In this document: positions 15,006 to 23,099 of the stretch, piece by piece | How positions within the stretch are numbered: position 1 is the first letter of the stretch | Layout: each line of letters starts with the position of its first letter | Source of the DNA: Quadrisphaera sp. | GTDB taxonomy: Bacteria > Actinomycetota > Actinomycetes > Actinomycetales > Quadrisphaeraceae | Length of the DNA stretch: 34,730 bases | Direction: 5' to 3' | Assembly (NCBI GenBank): GCA_029257185.1 | Contig: JARICT010000016.1 | Coordinates: 1-34,730, forward strand | The notes under the pieces: model-generated | What the model saw: only the letters and a program-made list of their open reading frames with translations | Database searches by the model: none | What the model was told of the DNA's origin: nothing | Position numbers and translations under genes: made by a program

Positions 15006-15626
15006 TCAGCCCGCGCTGCGCGGCTGCCACGAGCCGTCGGCTCCGCGCTCGAACTCGGGGATGGACCCCAGGGACCGCACCAGGTGTGCGTCCTCCCCGA
15101 GGTCACCGGCCCACGCGTCCCCCTCCGTGAGCAGCGTCGCCACCGCCACCACCTCCGCGCCGGCCTGACGCAGCAGCGACAGCGAGGCCAGCACCGACCC
15201 ACCGCTGGAGACGACGTCGTCGACGAGGACGACGCGACGCCCCGCCAGGCCCTCGGCCCGCTCCCGCTCGAGGAGGAGCTCCTGGTCGCCGTTCGTGGTG
15301 ACCGAGCGCACCGGTGCTCGCAGCGCGTCGTGCAGGTGGATCTTGCGGGTCTTCTGCAGCACCACCCAGTCGTCGAGCCCGAGCGAGCGCGCCAGCGCAT
15401 ACGCCACCGGGACCCCGAGCGTGGCGATGCCGGCGACCACCTCAGGTCGGGTCTGCGCGACGACGTCCGCCAGGTCGGCCGCCGCGCGGTCCAGGAACGC
15501 GCTGCTCTGGTCGAAGACGACGAGCAGCGCGATGGCCGAGCCGTCGGCGACGGGGACGATGGGGAGGTCGACCACCTGCGCGCCGATGGAGACGCTGTGC
15601 AGCTGGCTGGAGCGGGTACCGATCAC
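15006..15626 (-). CDS. phosphoribosyltransferase (adenine PRTase-like)
   Basis: This 206-residue type I PRTase has the PRPP-binding motif VVLVDDVVSSGGSV (132-145), the adjacent flexible loop region QKTRKIHLHD and GIATLGVPVAYALA before it. The layout resembles adenine phosphoribosyltransferases, but the base-specificity residues do not let me name the substrate. It would make a nucleotide from a base and PRPP. The start is GTG 15626, with CATGCT 6 nt before it, which fits a leaderless start. It stands alone, downstream of and same strand as the GH3 operon (gap 128 bp). A functional link to base salvage in that operon is possible but only inferred. Confidence 0.87.
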   Translation of the reverse strand: MIGTRSSQLHSVSIGAQVVDLPIVPVADGSAIALLVVFDQSSAFLDRAAADLADVVAQTRPEVVAGIATLGVPVAYALARSLGLDDWVVLQKTRKIHLHDALRAPVRSVTTNGDQELLLERERAEGLAGRRVVLVDDVVSSGGSVLASLSLLRQAGAEVVAVATLLTEGDAWAGDLGEDAHLVRSLGSIPEFERGADGSWQPRSAG

Positions 15627-15632
15627 GACGCC

Positions 15633-15638
15633 AGCATG
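15633..15638 (-). promoter_or_regulatory. weak -10 element of the phosphoribosyltransferase gene
   Basis: On the minus strand CATGCT is followed by GGCGTC and then GTG 15626. The spacing matches other leaderless starts, but the first base departs from TANNNT. Confidence 0.3.
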
Positions 15639-15754
15639 CCGGGTGGCTCGTGACGACGCTCAGGGCGCCGCACCCACCTCCACCCCGGGGGACGGTCAGC
15701 ACAGGCTCGGCGGCCTCACGCCCCGTGCGCAGCATGAGCCGGACTCGAGACCAC

Positions 15755-18034
15755 TCAGCCGTCGACCACCGTGAACGACGCCGTGAGCGCCACCGCGGAG
15801 CTGCCTCCGACCCCCACGTCGAACGGCGAGGGGTCGAGCACCCAGTCGCGGGCCACCGCGTTCCAGTAGCGGCGCTGCGCCGGCCCGACGTCGAGGCGCA
15901 CCGTCGTCGAGGCGCCGGCGGCCAGGCTCACCCGCTCGAAGCCCTTCAGCTCGCGAGCCGGACGCGACGCCGTGCCGTGCCGCTGGTGGAGGTAGAGCTG
16001 CACCACCTCGTCGGCGTCGACCGAGCCGGTGTTGGTGACCTCGACCGCGACGGTGACCACGCCGTCGAGCCCCACCTGCACGGCGCTGACCTCCACGTCG
16101 CCGTAGGAGAACGTCGAGTAGCCCAGGCCGTGCCCGAAGGGGTAGAGGGGCGTGGACTCCTCGTCCCAGTACCGCGCTGCGGCGTTCTCCGGGTCCTGGC
16201 TCAGGGTGGCGGAGTGGAAGACGGGCACCTGCCCGACGCTGCGCGGCCACGTGAACGGCAGCCGCCCCGCCGGGGAGACGTCACCGAAGACCAGGTCGGC
16301 GACCGCGCTCCCGCCGGCGGTGCCGGGGTACCAGACCTGGAGGATGGACGGGGTGTGCTGCTCGGCCCAGCGCAGGTCCAGCGGCCGCCCGCTCATGACG
16401 ACCACGACGGTGGGCGTCCCGGTGCCCACGACACGCTGCAGCAGCTCGAGCTGGCGACCGGGCAGGTCCAGCGTCGCGCGCGAGGCCTGCTCGCCGACCT
16501 GGTTCTGCCACTCCCCCACCACCACGACGGCCGCGTCTGCGCCGCGCGCGAGCTCGACGGCGCGCTCCAGCTCGGCCTCGTCGTCGAAGCCCTCCGGGTC
16601 CGCCGGCTGGTTGCCGGGGAACCTGTCGAAGATCGACGCGGTCGCGCGCTGCACGGGCCGCACGCCGGGCGCGAAGGAGACCGTGCCCGAGGCGCGCGCG
16701 GTCAGGCCGGCCAGGACGGTCACCGTCTCGTCGAGGTGGAAGTCGAAGCACCAAGGCCCGAGGGTGGTCCGGGGGTCGTCGGCGAGCGGGCCGAGGACGG
16801 CGATCGATCCCGCCGCGCGGTCGTCCAGCGGCAGCAGCGGTCGCTCGCCGGGTGCCGGCGGGTCGTTCTTCAGCAGCACCGCGCTGCGCTGCGCCGCGGT
16901 GCGGGCGACCTCGCGGTGCGCAGGGTCGGCGAGGACGGTGCGTGAGGCACCGGGGTCGACCACGACCTCCTCGTCGAGGCGCAGGGCCAGCTTGGCCTCC
17001 ACCACGCGGGCAGCGCTGTCGTCGAGCAGCGACTCCTCCAGCGCGCCGCTGGCCACGAGGCCCGGCAGGTGGGCATAGCCGGGATCGGCGATGGCCATCT
17101 CCACGTCCACGCCCGCGCGCACGGCGCGGGCCGCGGCGTCGGGCAGGTCGGGGACGAAGCCGTGGCTCACCAGGGACCGCACGACGTTCGCGTCGGAGAC
17201 GACGAAGCCGTCGAAGCCCAGCGCCCCGCGCAGCACGTCCGTCATGAGCCAGCCGTTCCCCCCGGCGGGGACGCCGTTGAGGTCCATGTAGGCGCACATG
17301 ACGTTGGCCGCGCCGGCCTCGATCGCGGCGACGAAGGGGGGCAGGTACACGTTCCACAGCTGGTGCTCGGAGAGCTCGACCTCCTCGTAGTCGCGCCCTC
17401 CGACCGCCGCGCCGTACCCGGCGAAGTGCTTCGGGCCGGCGAGGACCCGCTCGGGCTCCATCGCGCCGCCGAGCCGCCACCCGCCCTGGAACCCGCGCAC
17501 CTGTGCGGCGGCCATCGCGGCGCCGAGCACCGGGTCCTCCCCGGCGCCCTCCACGATGCGCCCCCAGCGCGGGTCGCGCGCGACGTCGACCATGGGGGCG
17601 AAGGCCCAGTGGATGCCGACCGCACGCGCCTCACGGGCGGCCAGGGCCTGCCCCTCCTCGACGACGACCGGGTCCCACGTGGCCGCCATGGCGATCGGCA
17701 CCGGGAGGATCGTGCGCAGGCCGTGCACCACGTCGTAGCCGAACAGCGCCGGCAGGCCGTGGCGGTTCCCCGCGACGACGCGCCGCTGGAGGCGGTTGAT
17801 CTCGTCGGGATCGGTGACGAAGAGCAGCGCGCCGACCTCGCCCCGGTCGATGGCCGCCTCGACCGCGGCGACCTGCTCGGGCTCGTCGGCGATGACGAAG
17901 AGCTGGGTCAGCTGGCCGGCCTTCTCCGCCGGGGTCATCCGGGCGACGATCGCTGCAGCCCGCTCCCGCAGACCGCTCCCCCCGGGGGGAGCGACGCTCG
18001 ACGGGGTGGGGGTGGACAGATCGCGCTGAGCCAT
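15755..18034 (-). CDS. glycoside hydrolase family 3 beta-glycosidase (BglX-like)
   Basis: This 759-residue GH3 enzyme has no signal peptide, so it is probably cytoplasmic. Domain 1 is a TIM barrel with PALFGYDVVHGLRTILPVPI, FAPMVDVARDPRWGRIVEGAGE and KHFAGYGA, and the nucleophile Asp in GFDGFVVSDANVV. Domain 2 is the alpha/beta sandwich (SIAVLGPLADDPRTTLGPW, DAAVVVVGEWQNQVGEQASR). The end is an Fn3-like domain (about 650-745). It should release glucose or another sugar from beta-linked oligosaccharides or glycosides. A strong Shine-Dalgarno (GGAGAGGA) stands 6 nt before the ATG. It starts 22 bp after the nucleoside hydrolase gene, so it is the last gene of the pseudouridine/nucleoside operon, an unusual companion. 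Confidence 0.94.
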   Translation of the reverse strand: MAQRDLSTPTPSSVAPPGGSGLRERAAAIVARMTPAEKAGQLTQLFVIADEPEQVAAVEAAIDRGEVGALLFVTDPDEINRLQRRVVAGNRHGLPALFGYDVVHGLRTILPVPIAMAATWDPVVVEEGQALAAREARAVGIHWAFAPMVDVARDPRWGRIVEGAGEDPVLGAAMAAAQVRGFQGGWRLGGAMEPERVLAGPKHFAGYGAAVGGRDYEEVELSEHQLWNVYLPPFVAAIEAGAANVMCAYMDLNGVPAGGNGWLMTDVLRGALGFDGFVVSDANVVRSLVSHGFVPDLPDAAARAVRAGVDVEMAIADPGYAHLPGLVASGALEESLLDDSAARVVEAKLALRLDEEVVVDPGASRTVLADPAHREVARTAAQRSAVLLKNDPPAPGERPLLPLDDRAAGSIAVLGPLADDPRTTLGPWCFDFHLDETVTVLAGLTARASGTVSFAPGVRPVQRATASIFDRFPGNQPADPEGFDDEAELERAVELARGADAAVVVVGEWQNQVGEQASRATLDLPGRQLELLQRVVGTGTPTVVVVMSGRPLDLRWAEQHTPSILQVWYPGTAGGSAVADLVFGDVSPAGRLPFTWPRSVGQVPVFHSATLSQDPENAAARYWDEESTPLYPFGHGLGYSTFSYGDVEVSAVQVGLDGVVTVAVEVTNTGSVDADEVVQLYLHQRHGTASRPARELKGFERVSLAAGASTTVRLDVGPAQRRYWNAVARDWVLDPSPFDVGVGGSSAVALTASFTVVDG

Positions 18035-18056
18035 GGTGGTCCTCTCCGGCGCCGCG

Positions 18057-19016
18057 CTACCGGCGCTCGTCAGCGACGCTGAGCACCCGGATCGACTCCA
18101 CCACCATGCGCCAGAACGCGTCGCGGTCGAGCTCCGTGGCCACCTGGTGGCGGCAGTCGTCCGGGGCAGGGGCGCGGAAGTCGGCGACCGTCATCCCCTT
18201 CGTGTGCTCGCCGTGGAGCTCCACGACGAGCGGGGCCTTGCGGGTCGCCACCACCGCCGGGTCGATGAGGTAGGCGACGGTGCAGGGGTCGTGCACCGGC
18301 GGGTCGTCGAAGCCCTGGTTCTCCCGGTAGGCCTGGCGGAAGAACGCCATGAGGCCGATGAAGAACTCGCCGAGGTCCGAGCCGATCTCGGCGACCTGCC
18401 GCTCGACCTCCTCGGTGGCCAGCGCCTGGTGGGTGAGGTCCAGGCCCACCATCGTCAGCGGCCACTCCTCGTCGAAGACGATGCTCGCCGCCTCGGGGTC
18501 CACCCAGATGTTGAACTCCGCGACCGCGGTCCAGTTCCCCTCGTGGTACCCACCGCCCATCACGACGACCTCCCGGACCCGCTCGACGATGCGCGGCTCC
18601 AGGCGGGCCGCGAGGGCGAGGTTGGTGAGGGGACCGGTGGCCACCAGGGTGATGGCCCCGGGCTCGGCGCCCATCACGGTGTCGACGATGAACTGCACGC
18701 CGTGCGGTGAGGCGACGGGGCGCGTCGGCTCCGGCAGCTCCACCCCGTCCAGCCCCGAGTCGCCGTGGATGCCCTCGGCGACCTCGACGGGACGCAGCAG
18801 GGGCCGGCTCGCACCGGGGTGGACGGGCACGTCGTCGCGCCCGCACATCACGAGCACGCTCTGGGCGTTGCGGGTGACCTTCTCCAGCGTCTGGTTGCCG
18901 CCGACGGTCGTGAGGCCGAGCAGCTCGATGCCCGGGTTCCCCAGGGCCAGCATGATGGCGACCGCGTCGTCGTGCCCGGGGTCGCAGTCCAGGATGATCG
19001 TGCGCTGCTCAGCCAC
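18057..19016 (-). CDS. inosine/uridine-preferring nucleoside hydrolase
   Basis: This 319-residue nucleoside N-ribohydrolase splits ribonucleosides into base and ribose. The Ca2+-binding DCDPGHDDAVAI motif lies at the N-terminus. Other marks are GNQTLEKVTRNA, HGDSGLDG, LVATGPLTNLALA, VVMGGGYHEGNWTAVAEFNIWVDPEAA split over 105-175, and the late Asp in VHDPCTVAYLIDP. GTG 19016 is chosen over an upstream ATG (19067). It has AGAGGAG 6 nt upstream, gives the standard start before TIILDCDPG, and overlaps the MFS stop by 8 nt. It cannot cut the C-C bond of pseudouridine, so it complements PsuG by handling ordinary N-nucleosides. Confidence 0.93.
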   Translation of the reverse strand: MAEQRTIILDCDPGHDDAVAIMLALGNPGIELLGLTTVGGNQTLEKVTRNAQSVLVMCGRDDVPVHPGASRPLLRPVEVAEGIHGDSGLDGVELPEPTRPVASPHGVQFIVDTVMGAEPGAITLVATGPLTNLALAARLEPRIVERVREVVVMGGGYHEGNWTAVAEFNIWVDPEAASIVFDEEWPLTMVGLDLTHQALATEEVERQVAEIGSDLGEFFIGLMAFFRQAYRENQGFDDPPVHDPCTVAYLIDPAVVATRKAPLVVELHGEHTKGMTVADFRAPAPDDCRHQVATELDRDAFWRMVVESIRVLSVADERR

Positions 19017-20529
19017 GGGGGCTCCTCTCGTGGCCCGACGCGGCGACGCCGACGTCCGAGCCGTCATCGGTGGTGGTCGTGGTGGTCGCCGGGTCGTCCG
19101 CGTCGTCGCCGGCGAGGGCCGCGTCGTCGTCCGGCCGGGGGATCAGGGTGGAGACGGCCAGCGCGAGGAGCACCAGGACCGCGCCGGTGAGGATGCCGGC
19201 CCGGTACCCGGTGACCGGGTCGCCCGCCGCGGTCACGGCCGTCGTGACGCCGAACAGCAGCGCGAAGCTGAGGCCGGCGCCCAGGTTGAAGGCGCCGGAG
19301 TTCATCCCCGGCAGGTAGCCCTGGTTGTCCTTGGGGCTGAGCACGATCCCGAGCCCGTTCAGCATGATGTTGCAGATCCCGGCGTAGGTGATGCCGAGGA
19401 AGATCGACACGCTCAGCAGCACCAGCGGGGTGGGCGTCGACGCCAGCAGGCCTGCAGCACCCAGGCCGAGACCGCTGAGCACCAGGCCGGCCTGCAGCAC
19501 CTTCTTGTAGCCCATCCGCGCGGCGAGCTGCCCGGACAGCGGCCCCATGAGCAGGCCCGCGATCGCGTAGGGCGTGAGGGTCCACCAGGCCACCTCGGCG
19601 GCGGAGATGCTGGCCCCCACCTCGCTGTCCTGCGCCAGGTTGGGGACGAGCCCGTTCATCACCGCGAACACGCCGGTCATCGTCAGCAGCGTCGTGGACA
19701 GCAGCGCCCAGGTGCGCCGCTGCTTCAGGTAGACGGTCGTCACCAGCGGGTGGCGCACGCGCTTCTCGATGGTCCAGAAGACCGCGAAGGCCACCGCGCC
19801 GAGCACCACCAGGCCGACCACGAGCAGCCAGTTGGCGTCCCCGAGAGCGCCGGCCTCGTCGAAGGCGAAGTACAGGGACCCGAGGACCACCACGAGGGCC
19901 ACGACGCCCTTCCAGTCCATCGGGACGCGCTCGTCGCCGCGGGACTCCACGGTGCGCGTCGCGACCGCGAGGACGGCGACGAGGCACACCCCAGCCATCA
20001 CCCAGAAGACCGACCGGAAGCCGAAGTTCTCCGCCAGCCAGCCGCCCAGGAGGGCGTCGACGCCGGCGATGCCGCCGTTGATGGCCGTGAGGACGGCCAT
20101 CAGCTTGGCGTAGAGCTTGCGGTCCGGGACCTGGACGCGCAGCATGATCAGCGCCATCGGCACGATCGGCCCGGAGACCCCCTGGATGACGCGGCCGATG
20201 CCCAGCACCCCGACGTTGGGGGCCAGCGCCGAGACGACGGAGCCGACGCCGCTGACCACGAGCATCCCCATCATGAGCCGCTTCCGGCCGATGAGGTCGC
20301 CCCAGCGGGGCAGGAACAGGGAGAACAGCGCGGCGGAGGCGAAGAAGGCGGTCTGGGACAGCCCGATCTCCGCGGCGGTCGTCCCCAGCTCGTCCTCCAT
20401 GGTCGCCAGCACCGGCGAGAGCATCGAGGCGTTGAGCTGGAAGGCGAAGATCGCCGCGAGCAGGGCCAGCACGACGGCGGTGACGCTGCCGGTGTCCGTG
20501 GTCCGCGGCTTCGATGGCACGGTCGACAT
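19009..20529 (-). CDS. MFS transporter, 14-helix (DHA2-like), likely nucleoside-related
   Basis: This 506-residue permease has about 14 membrane helices. The MFS motif A is in LPRWGDLIGRKRLM and a second copy-like loop is ARMGYKKV. Helix 1 (VTAVVLALLAAIFAFQLNAS) and GRVIQGVSGPIVPMALIML match the DHA2 drug:proton fold. Family membership alone would suggest export. The position between psuK and a nucleoside hydrolase suggests transport of (pseudo)nucleosides instead; this is inference. The C-terminus is an unusual soluble tail rich in Asp and a run of Thr (DDPATTTTTTDDG). A GAGGAG Shine-Dalgarno lies 5 nt before the ATG. A large hairpin (20549-20578) sits in the leader just upstream. Confidence 0.88.
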   Translation of the reverse strand: MSTVPSKPRTTDTGSVTAVVLALLAAIFAFQLNASMLSPVLATMEDELGTTAAEIGLSQTAFFASAALFSLFLPRWGDLIGRKRLMMGMLVVSGVGSVVSALAPNVGVLGIGRVIQGVSGPIVPMALIMLRVQVPDRKLYAKLMAVLTAINGGIAGVDALLGGWLAENFGFRSVFWVMAGVCLVAVLAVATRTVESRGDERVPMDWKGVVALVVVLGSLYFAFDEAGALGDANWLLVVGLVVLGAVAFAVFWTIEKRVRHPLVTTVYLKQRRTWALLSTTLLTMTGVFAVMNGLVPNLAQDSEVGASISAAEVAWWTLTPYAIAGLLMGPLSGQLAARMGYKKVLQAGLVLSGLGLGAAGLLASTPTPLVLLSVSIFLGITYAGICNIMLNGLGIVLSPKDNQGYLPGMNSGAFNLGAGLSFALLFGVTTAVTAAGDPVTGYRAGILTGAVLVLLALAVSTLIPRPDDDAALAGDDADDPATTTTTTDDGSDVGVAASGHERSPRG

Positions 20530-20548
20530 GAGATCTCCTCGCCTGCGT

Positions 20549-20578
20549 GGCTCAGCCGGCGCTGCTGCCGGCCGAGCC
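20549..20578 (-). promoter_or_regulatory. large hairpin in the leader of the MFS gene
   Basis: The arms GGCTCAGCCGGC and GCCGGCCGAGCC pair over 12 positions with a single A-C mismatch and a 6-nt loop. It stands 20 nt before the MFS start codon. Possible roles are attenuation, an RNase stop or protection of the downstream mRNA. Confidence 0.55.
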
Positions 20579-20600
20579 CTGGTTCTTCGGGACTGCTGGG

Positions 20601-20623
20601 CCCTCTCCGGCGATCGGGGAGGG
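20601..20623 (-). terminator. hairpin after the PfkB kinase gene
   Basis: The 8-bp arms CCCTCTCC and GGGGAGGG (one G-U type pair) enclose a 7-nt loop, 20 nt past the kinase stop. There is no U-run. It may act as a partial terminator between the two halves of the operon. Confidence 0.45.
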
Positions 20624-20642
20624 ATGGTGCGTCGAGGCCTGC

Positions 20643-21542
20643 TCAGCCCTCGGAGGCGCCGGGCTGGGCCAGGACCCGTCGCGCGAGCGCGTGCCCGGCC
20701 TCGCAGGCGCGCACCAGCTCGGCGTCCGTGCTGGCCTGCTCCCCGTCACGGTTCAGCAGGGCGGTGAGGAAGCCGGCGTTGAAGGCGTCACCGGCGCCGG
20801 TGAGGTCCCGGATGTGCTCGGCGGGCGGGACGGGGACCTCGGCGACGACCTGGCCGTCCCGCAGGACGTGCGTGGCGCTCGCGCCGGCGCGGGCCAGCAC
20901 CACGCAGCTCTTCAGCTGCTCCAGGTCGGGGCCGGGGTTGCCGTCGGCGTCCGCCAGACCGAGCACCAGGCTCTCGTCGCGGTTGGCCGAGACGACGTCG
21001 GGGTTCAGCTCGACCATCAGGGCCAGGAACTCGTCGCGGCCGTACAGGTCGATCATCCCGGTGGAGGAGACGTCGAAGGACAGGCGGCCGCCGGCGGCCT
21101 TCACCCGGCGGGTGGCCTCGATGACGCTGCTGGCGGTCGGCTCGTCCGCCAGCGAGTAGCCGGTCACGTGCAGGACGTCGAGATCCTCCAGCCACGCGCC
21201 GTCGACCTCCTCCAGCATCCCGGAGGCGCCCCGGGAGGGGAACATCGTGCGCTCGCCCTCCTGGTCGATCATCACGACGATCATCCCGGTGTCGCCACGC
21301 TCCTGCAGGCGTACGTCGATGCCGTGACCCGCCAGCTCCTGGGCGACGACGTAGCCGCCCAGGTCGTCACCGACGCAGCCGATGAAGCGCGTGGGGTGGC
21401 GGGGGCCGGCGAAGGCGGCCACGTTGGCGGCGGACCCGCCGCGGCGCATGGTGATCTGGGACTTGGTGTCGGTGGCGTGACGCAGCTCTTCCTCGAGCCA
21501 GACCACGACGTCCTGGACGACGTCACCGATGACGCCGAGCAT
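20643..21542 (-). CDS. psuK: PfkB-family kinase, probable pseudouridine kinase
   Basis: This 299-residue ribokinase-fold protein has the N-terminal GDVVQDVVV, then RRGGSAANVAAFAG (PfkB signature 1) and GCVGDDLGG. The C-terminal signature is RDLTGAGDAFNAGFLTALL with the catalytic Asp in GAGD. PfkB kinases phosphorylate sugars or nucleosides. The start overlaps the psuG stop by one base (TGATG), and that tight coupling to PsuG makes pseudouridine 5'-phosphorylation the best prediction. Sequence alone would not exclude ribokinase or another nucleoside kinase. The MFS transporter follows after 113 bp holding two hairpins. Confidence 0.85.
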   Translation of the reverse strand: MLGVIGDVVQDVVVWLEEELRHATDTKSQITMRRGGSAANVAAFAGPRHPTRFIGCVGDDLGGYVVAQELAGHGIDVRLQERGDTGMIVVMIDQEGERTMFPSRGASGMLEEVDGAWLEDLDVLHVTGYSLADEPTASSVIEATRRVKAAGGRLSFDVSSTGMIDLYGRDEFLALMVELNPDVVSANRDESLVLGLADADGNPGPDLEQLKSCVVLARAGASATHVLRDGQVVAEVPVPPAEHIRDLTGAGDAFNAGFLTALLNRDGEQASTDAELVRACEAGHALARRVLAQPGASEG

Positions 21543-22468
21543 CAGCGGGCCTCGGCCCGGTCCCCGAGCGCCACGGCGATCTGCGCCGCGACGCTGGCGT
21601 TGTTGCGGTAGAGGGCGACGTTGGCGTCGAGGCTGGCGTCACCGGTCTCCTGACGGATGAACTCGAGGAGGAAGGGGGTCACGGCCTGGCCCTTCACGCC
21701 CTGGTCCTCCAGCGCCGCCCAGGCCTTCTCGATGACGCCGTCCAGCAGCGTCGGGTCCAGCTGCTCGGCGACGGGGACCGGGTTGCCGACGAGCAGCGCG
21801 GTCGGCAGCCCCATCTGGCGCTGGGCCCCGTAGATGACGGCGACGTCCTCGGGGGTCTCCACGCGGTGGGCGACGGTGAAGCCGGACTCGGCGACGTAGA
21901 AGCCAGGGTAGGCCTGGGTGCGGTACCCGACGATCGGCACGCTGAGGCTCTCGAACCGCTCCAGGGTGGCGTGGATGTCGAGCACGGCCTTGGCCCCGGA
22001 GCTCACCAGGACGATCGGGTTGTTCGCCAGCGCCACCAGGTCGGCGGACTCGTCGAAGTTGTGCGAGGCGCCGTGGTGGACCCCGCCGAGGCCGCCGGTG
22101 GCGAAGACGGCGATGCCGGCGCGGTGCGCGAGGAACGAGGTCGCGGCGATCGTGGTGCCGGCGTTCTTGCGGTTCACGGCGCCGATGGCCAGCTCGCGGA
22201 TGCCGGACTTGAGCACGTCGTCGTCGTTGCTCAGCTCCACGATCTCCTCGCGGGTCAGCCCCACGGTGGGGACGCCGCGGTGGACGCCGATGGTCGCGGG
22301 CACGGCGCCGGCGTCCCGGACGATCTGCTCGGCCTCCTCGGCGACCTCGATGTTGCGGGGGCGGGGCAGCCCGTGGGTGAAGATCGTCGACTCCAGGGCG
22401 ACGACGGGGCGGTGGTCGGCGACGGCCTTCGACACCTCGTCGGCGACGGCGATGAACGAGCTGGTCAT
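21542..22468 (-). CDS. psuG: pseudouridine-5'-phosphate glycosidase
   Basis: This 308-residue PsuG cleaves the C-glycosidic bond of pseudouridine 5'-phosphate to uracil and ribose 5-phosphate, using a metal and a Lys Schiff base. Signatures along the chain are VALESTIFTHGLPRPRN (23-39), AVPATIGVHRGVPTVGL, AIGAVNRKNAGTTIAAT, FATGGLGGVHHGA, HNFDESADL, VLVSSGAKAVLDIHATLE, and VGYRTQAYPGFYVAESGF. The length is normal. A perfect AGGAGG Shine-Dalgarno stands 7 nt before ATG 22468, marking it as the first gene of the operon. An ACGTCTC/GAGACGT inverted repeat about 115-143 nt upstream could be a control site. The kinase that makes its substrate follows directly. Confidence 0.96.
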   Translation of the reverse strand: MTSSFIAVADEVSKAVADHRPVVALESTIFTHGLPRPRNIEVAEEAEQIVRDAGAVPATIGVHRGVPTVGLTREEIVELSNDDDVLKSGIRELAIGAVNRKNAGTTIAATSFLAHRAGIAVFATGGLGGVHHGASHNFDESADLVALANNPIVLVSSGAKAVLDIHATLERFESLSVPIVGYRTQAYPGFYVAESGFTVAHRVETPEDVAVIYGAQRQMGLPTALLVGNPVPVAEQLDPTLLDGVIEKAWAALEDQGVKGQAVTPFLLEFIRQETGDASLDANVALYRNNASVAAQIAVALGDRAEAR

Positions 22469-22582
22469 GAGGGTCCTCCTGTGGACTTCCGGTCGACTGC
22501 TGCGGGTCGTGCAGGGGTAGCGCTGCCTCGCGCTCCGCGACGAGGCCTCGCTGCCGGCTGATCGGCCCTCTCTGGACGAATG

Positions 22583-22611
22583 ACGTCTCCCGGCGCTCGC
22601 GCACGAGACGT
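22583..22611. promoter_or_regulatory. inverted repeat upstream of psuG
   Basis: The 7-bp arms ACGTCTC (22583-22589) and GAGACGT (22605-22611) are 15 bp apart, so their centres are about two helical turns apart. They stand 115-143 bp before psuG and beyond the end of the upstream operon. It is a candidate operator for the salvage operon. No regulator gene lies next to it. Confidence 0.4.
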
Positions 22612-22664
22612 GCGGCCGACCCCGGGAGCCCGGACGACGATCTCGGGACGCTAGCAGAGGGGCC

Positions 22665-22680
22665 GGCTCGCGCCCGAGCC
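22665..22680 (-). terminator. possible terminator of the rph operon
   Basis: The 6-bp arms GGCTCG and CGAGCC with a 4-nt loop lie about 24 nt past the stop of the last gene of the rph-rdgB unit. On the transcribed strand a C/U-rich stretch (GGCCCCTCTGCT) follows. Confidence 0.4.
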
Positions 22681-22703
22681 GCGTCCCGGTGGTCCGGGAG
22701 GCC

Positions 22704-23099
22704 TCACCGGGCGAGGTCGGCGGCGAAGCGCTCCAGCCACTCCCTGGCCCGCAGGGCGGCGACCAGCTCCTCCGCCGGCTCGGGCACGCCCAGGGCCCGC
22801 CGGACCCGCTCCGCCTCGGCGGCCTCGACGGGCTCCTCGTCGCCCACCCCGCCCTCGTCGAGCCGGGAGTCGGGGTCCTCCACCATCCTGGCGACCTCGC
22901 GCGCCGCCTCCGCGGCGATGCTCGGGTCTGCGGTCCCGTGGGCCCTCAGCACCTGGATGAGCGTCAGGCGCGCCCGTGCCTCACCGTCCTGGCCGGCCTC
23001 GCCGTCCGGGGCGTCGTCGTGCTGCGACTCGGACGCGGCGGCCAGCGCCACCGAGGCGAGCCCGCGCACCACGGCGGCGCGCCCGTCCGCGCCCGCCAC
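22704..23099 (-). CDS. hypothetical protein downstream of rdgB
   Basis: This 131-residue, Ala- and Glu-rich acidic protein starts with GTG directly after the rdgB stop (TGA-GTG), so it is translationally coupled. I do not recognise it. It looks all-helical: an N-terminal helix (AAVVRGLASVALAAASES), an acidic loop (DDAPDGEAGQDGEA), a central helical part (TLIQVLRAHGT, AAEAAREVARMV), a second acidic loop, and a last helical pair ending AREWLERFAADLAR. There is no signal peptide, no membrane helix and no cysteine. Codon use matches its neighbours, so it is probably a real gene. Its position suggests an accessory role near nucleotide pool cleaning, but nothing in the sequence shows one. Confidence 0.7.
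   Translation of the reverse strand: MAGADGRAAVVRGLASVALAAASESQHDDAPDGEAGQDGEARARLTLIQVLRAHGTADPSIAAEAAREVARMVEDPDSRLDEGGVGDEEPVEAAEAERVRRALGVPEPAEELVAALRAREWLERFAADLAR

Noticed and set aside
19017-19067. Upstream ATG start (19067) for the nucleoside hydrolase
   Set aside because: The extra 17 residues are not family-like and lie within the MFS coding sequence. GTG 19016 has a strong Shine-Dalgarno.
18349-21159. A 936-codon open frame on the plus strand across the nucleoside hydrolase, MFS and kinase genes
   Set aside because: It is antisense to three well-supported genes, its protein is low-complexity His/Arg/Gln/Asp without any family motif, and such frames are expected from high third-position G+C.
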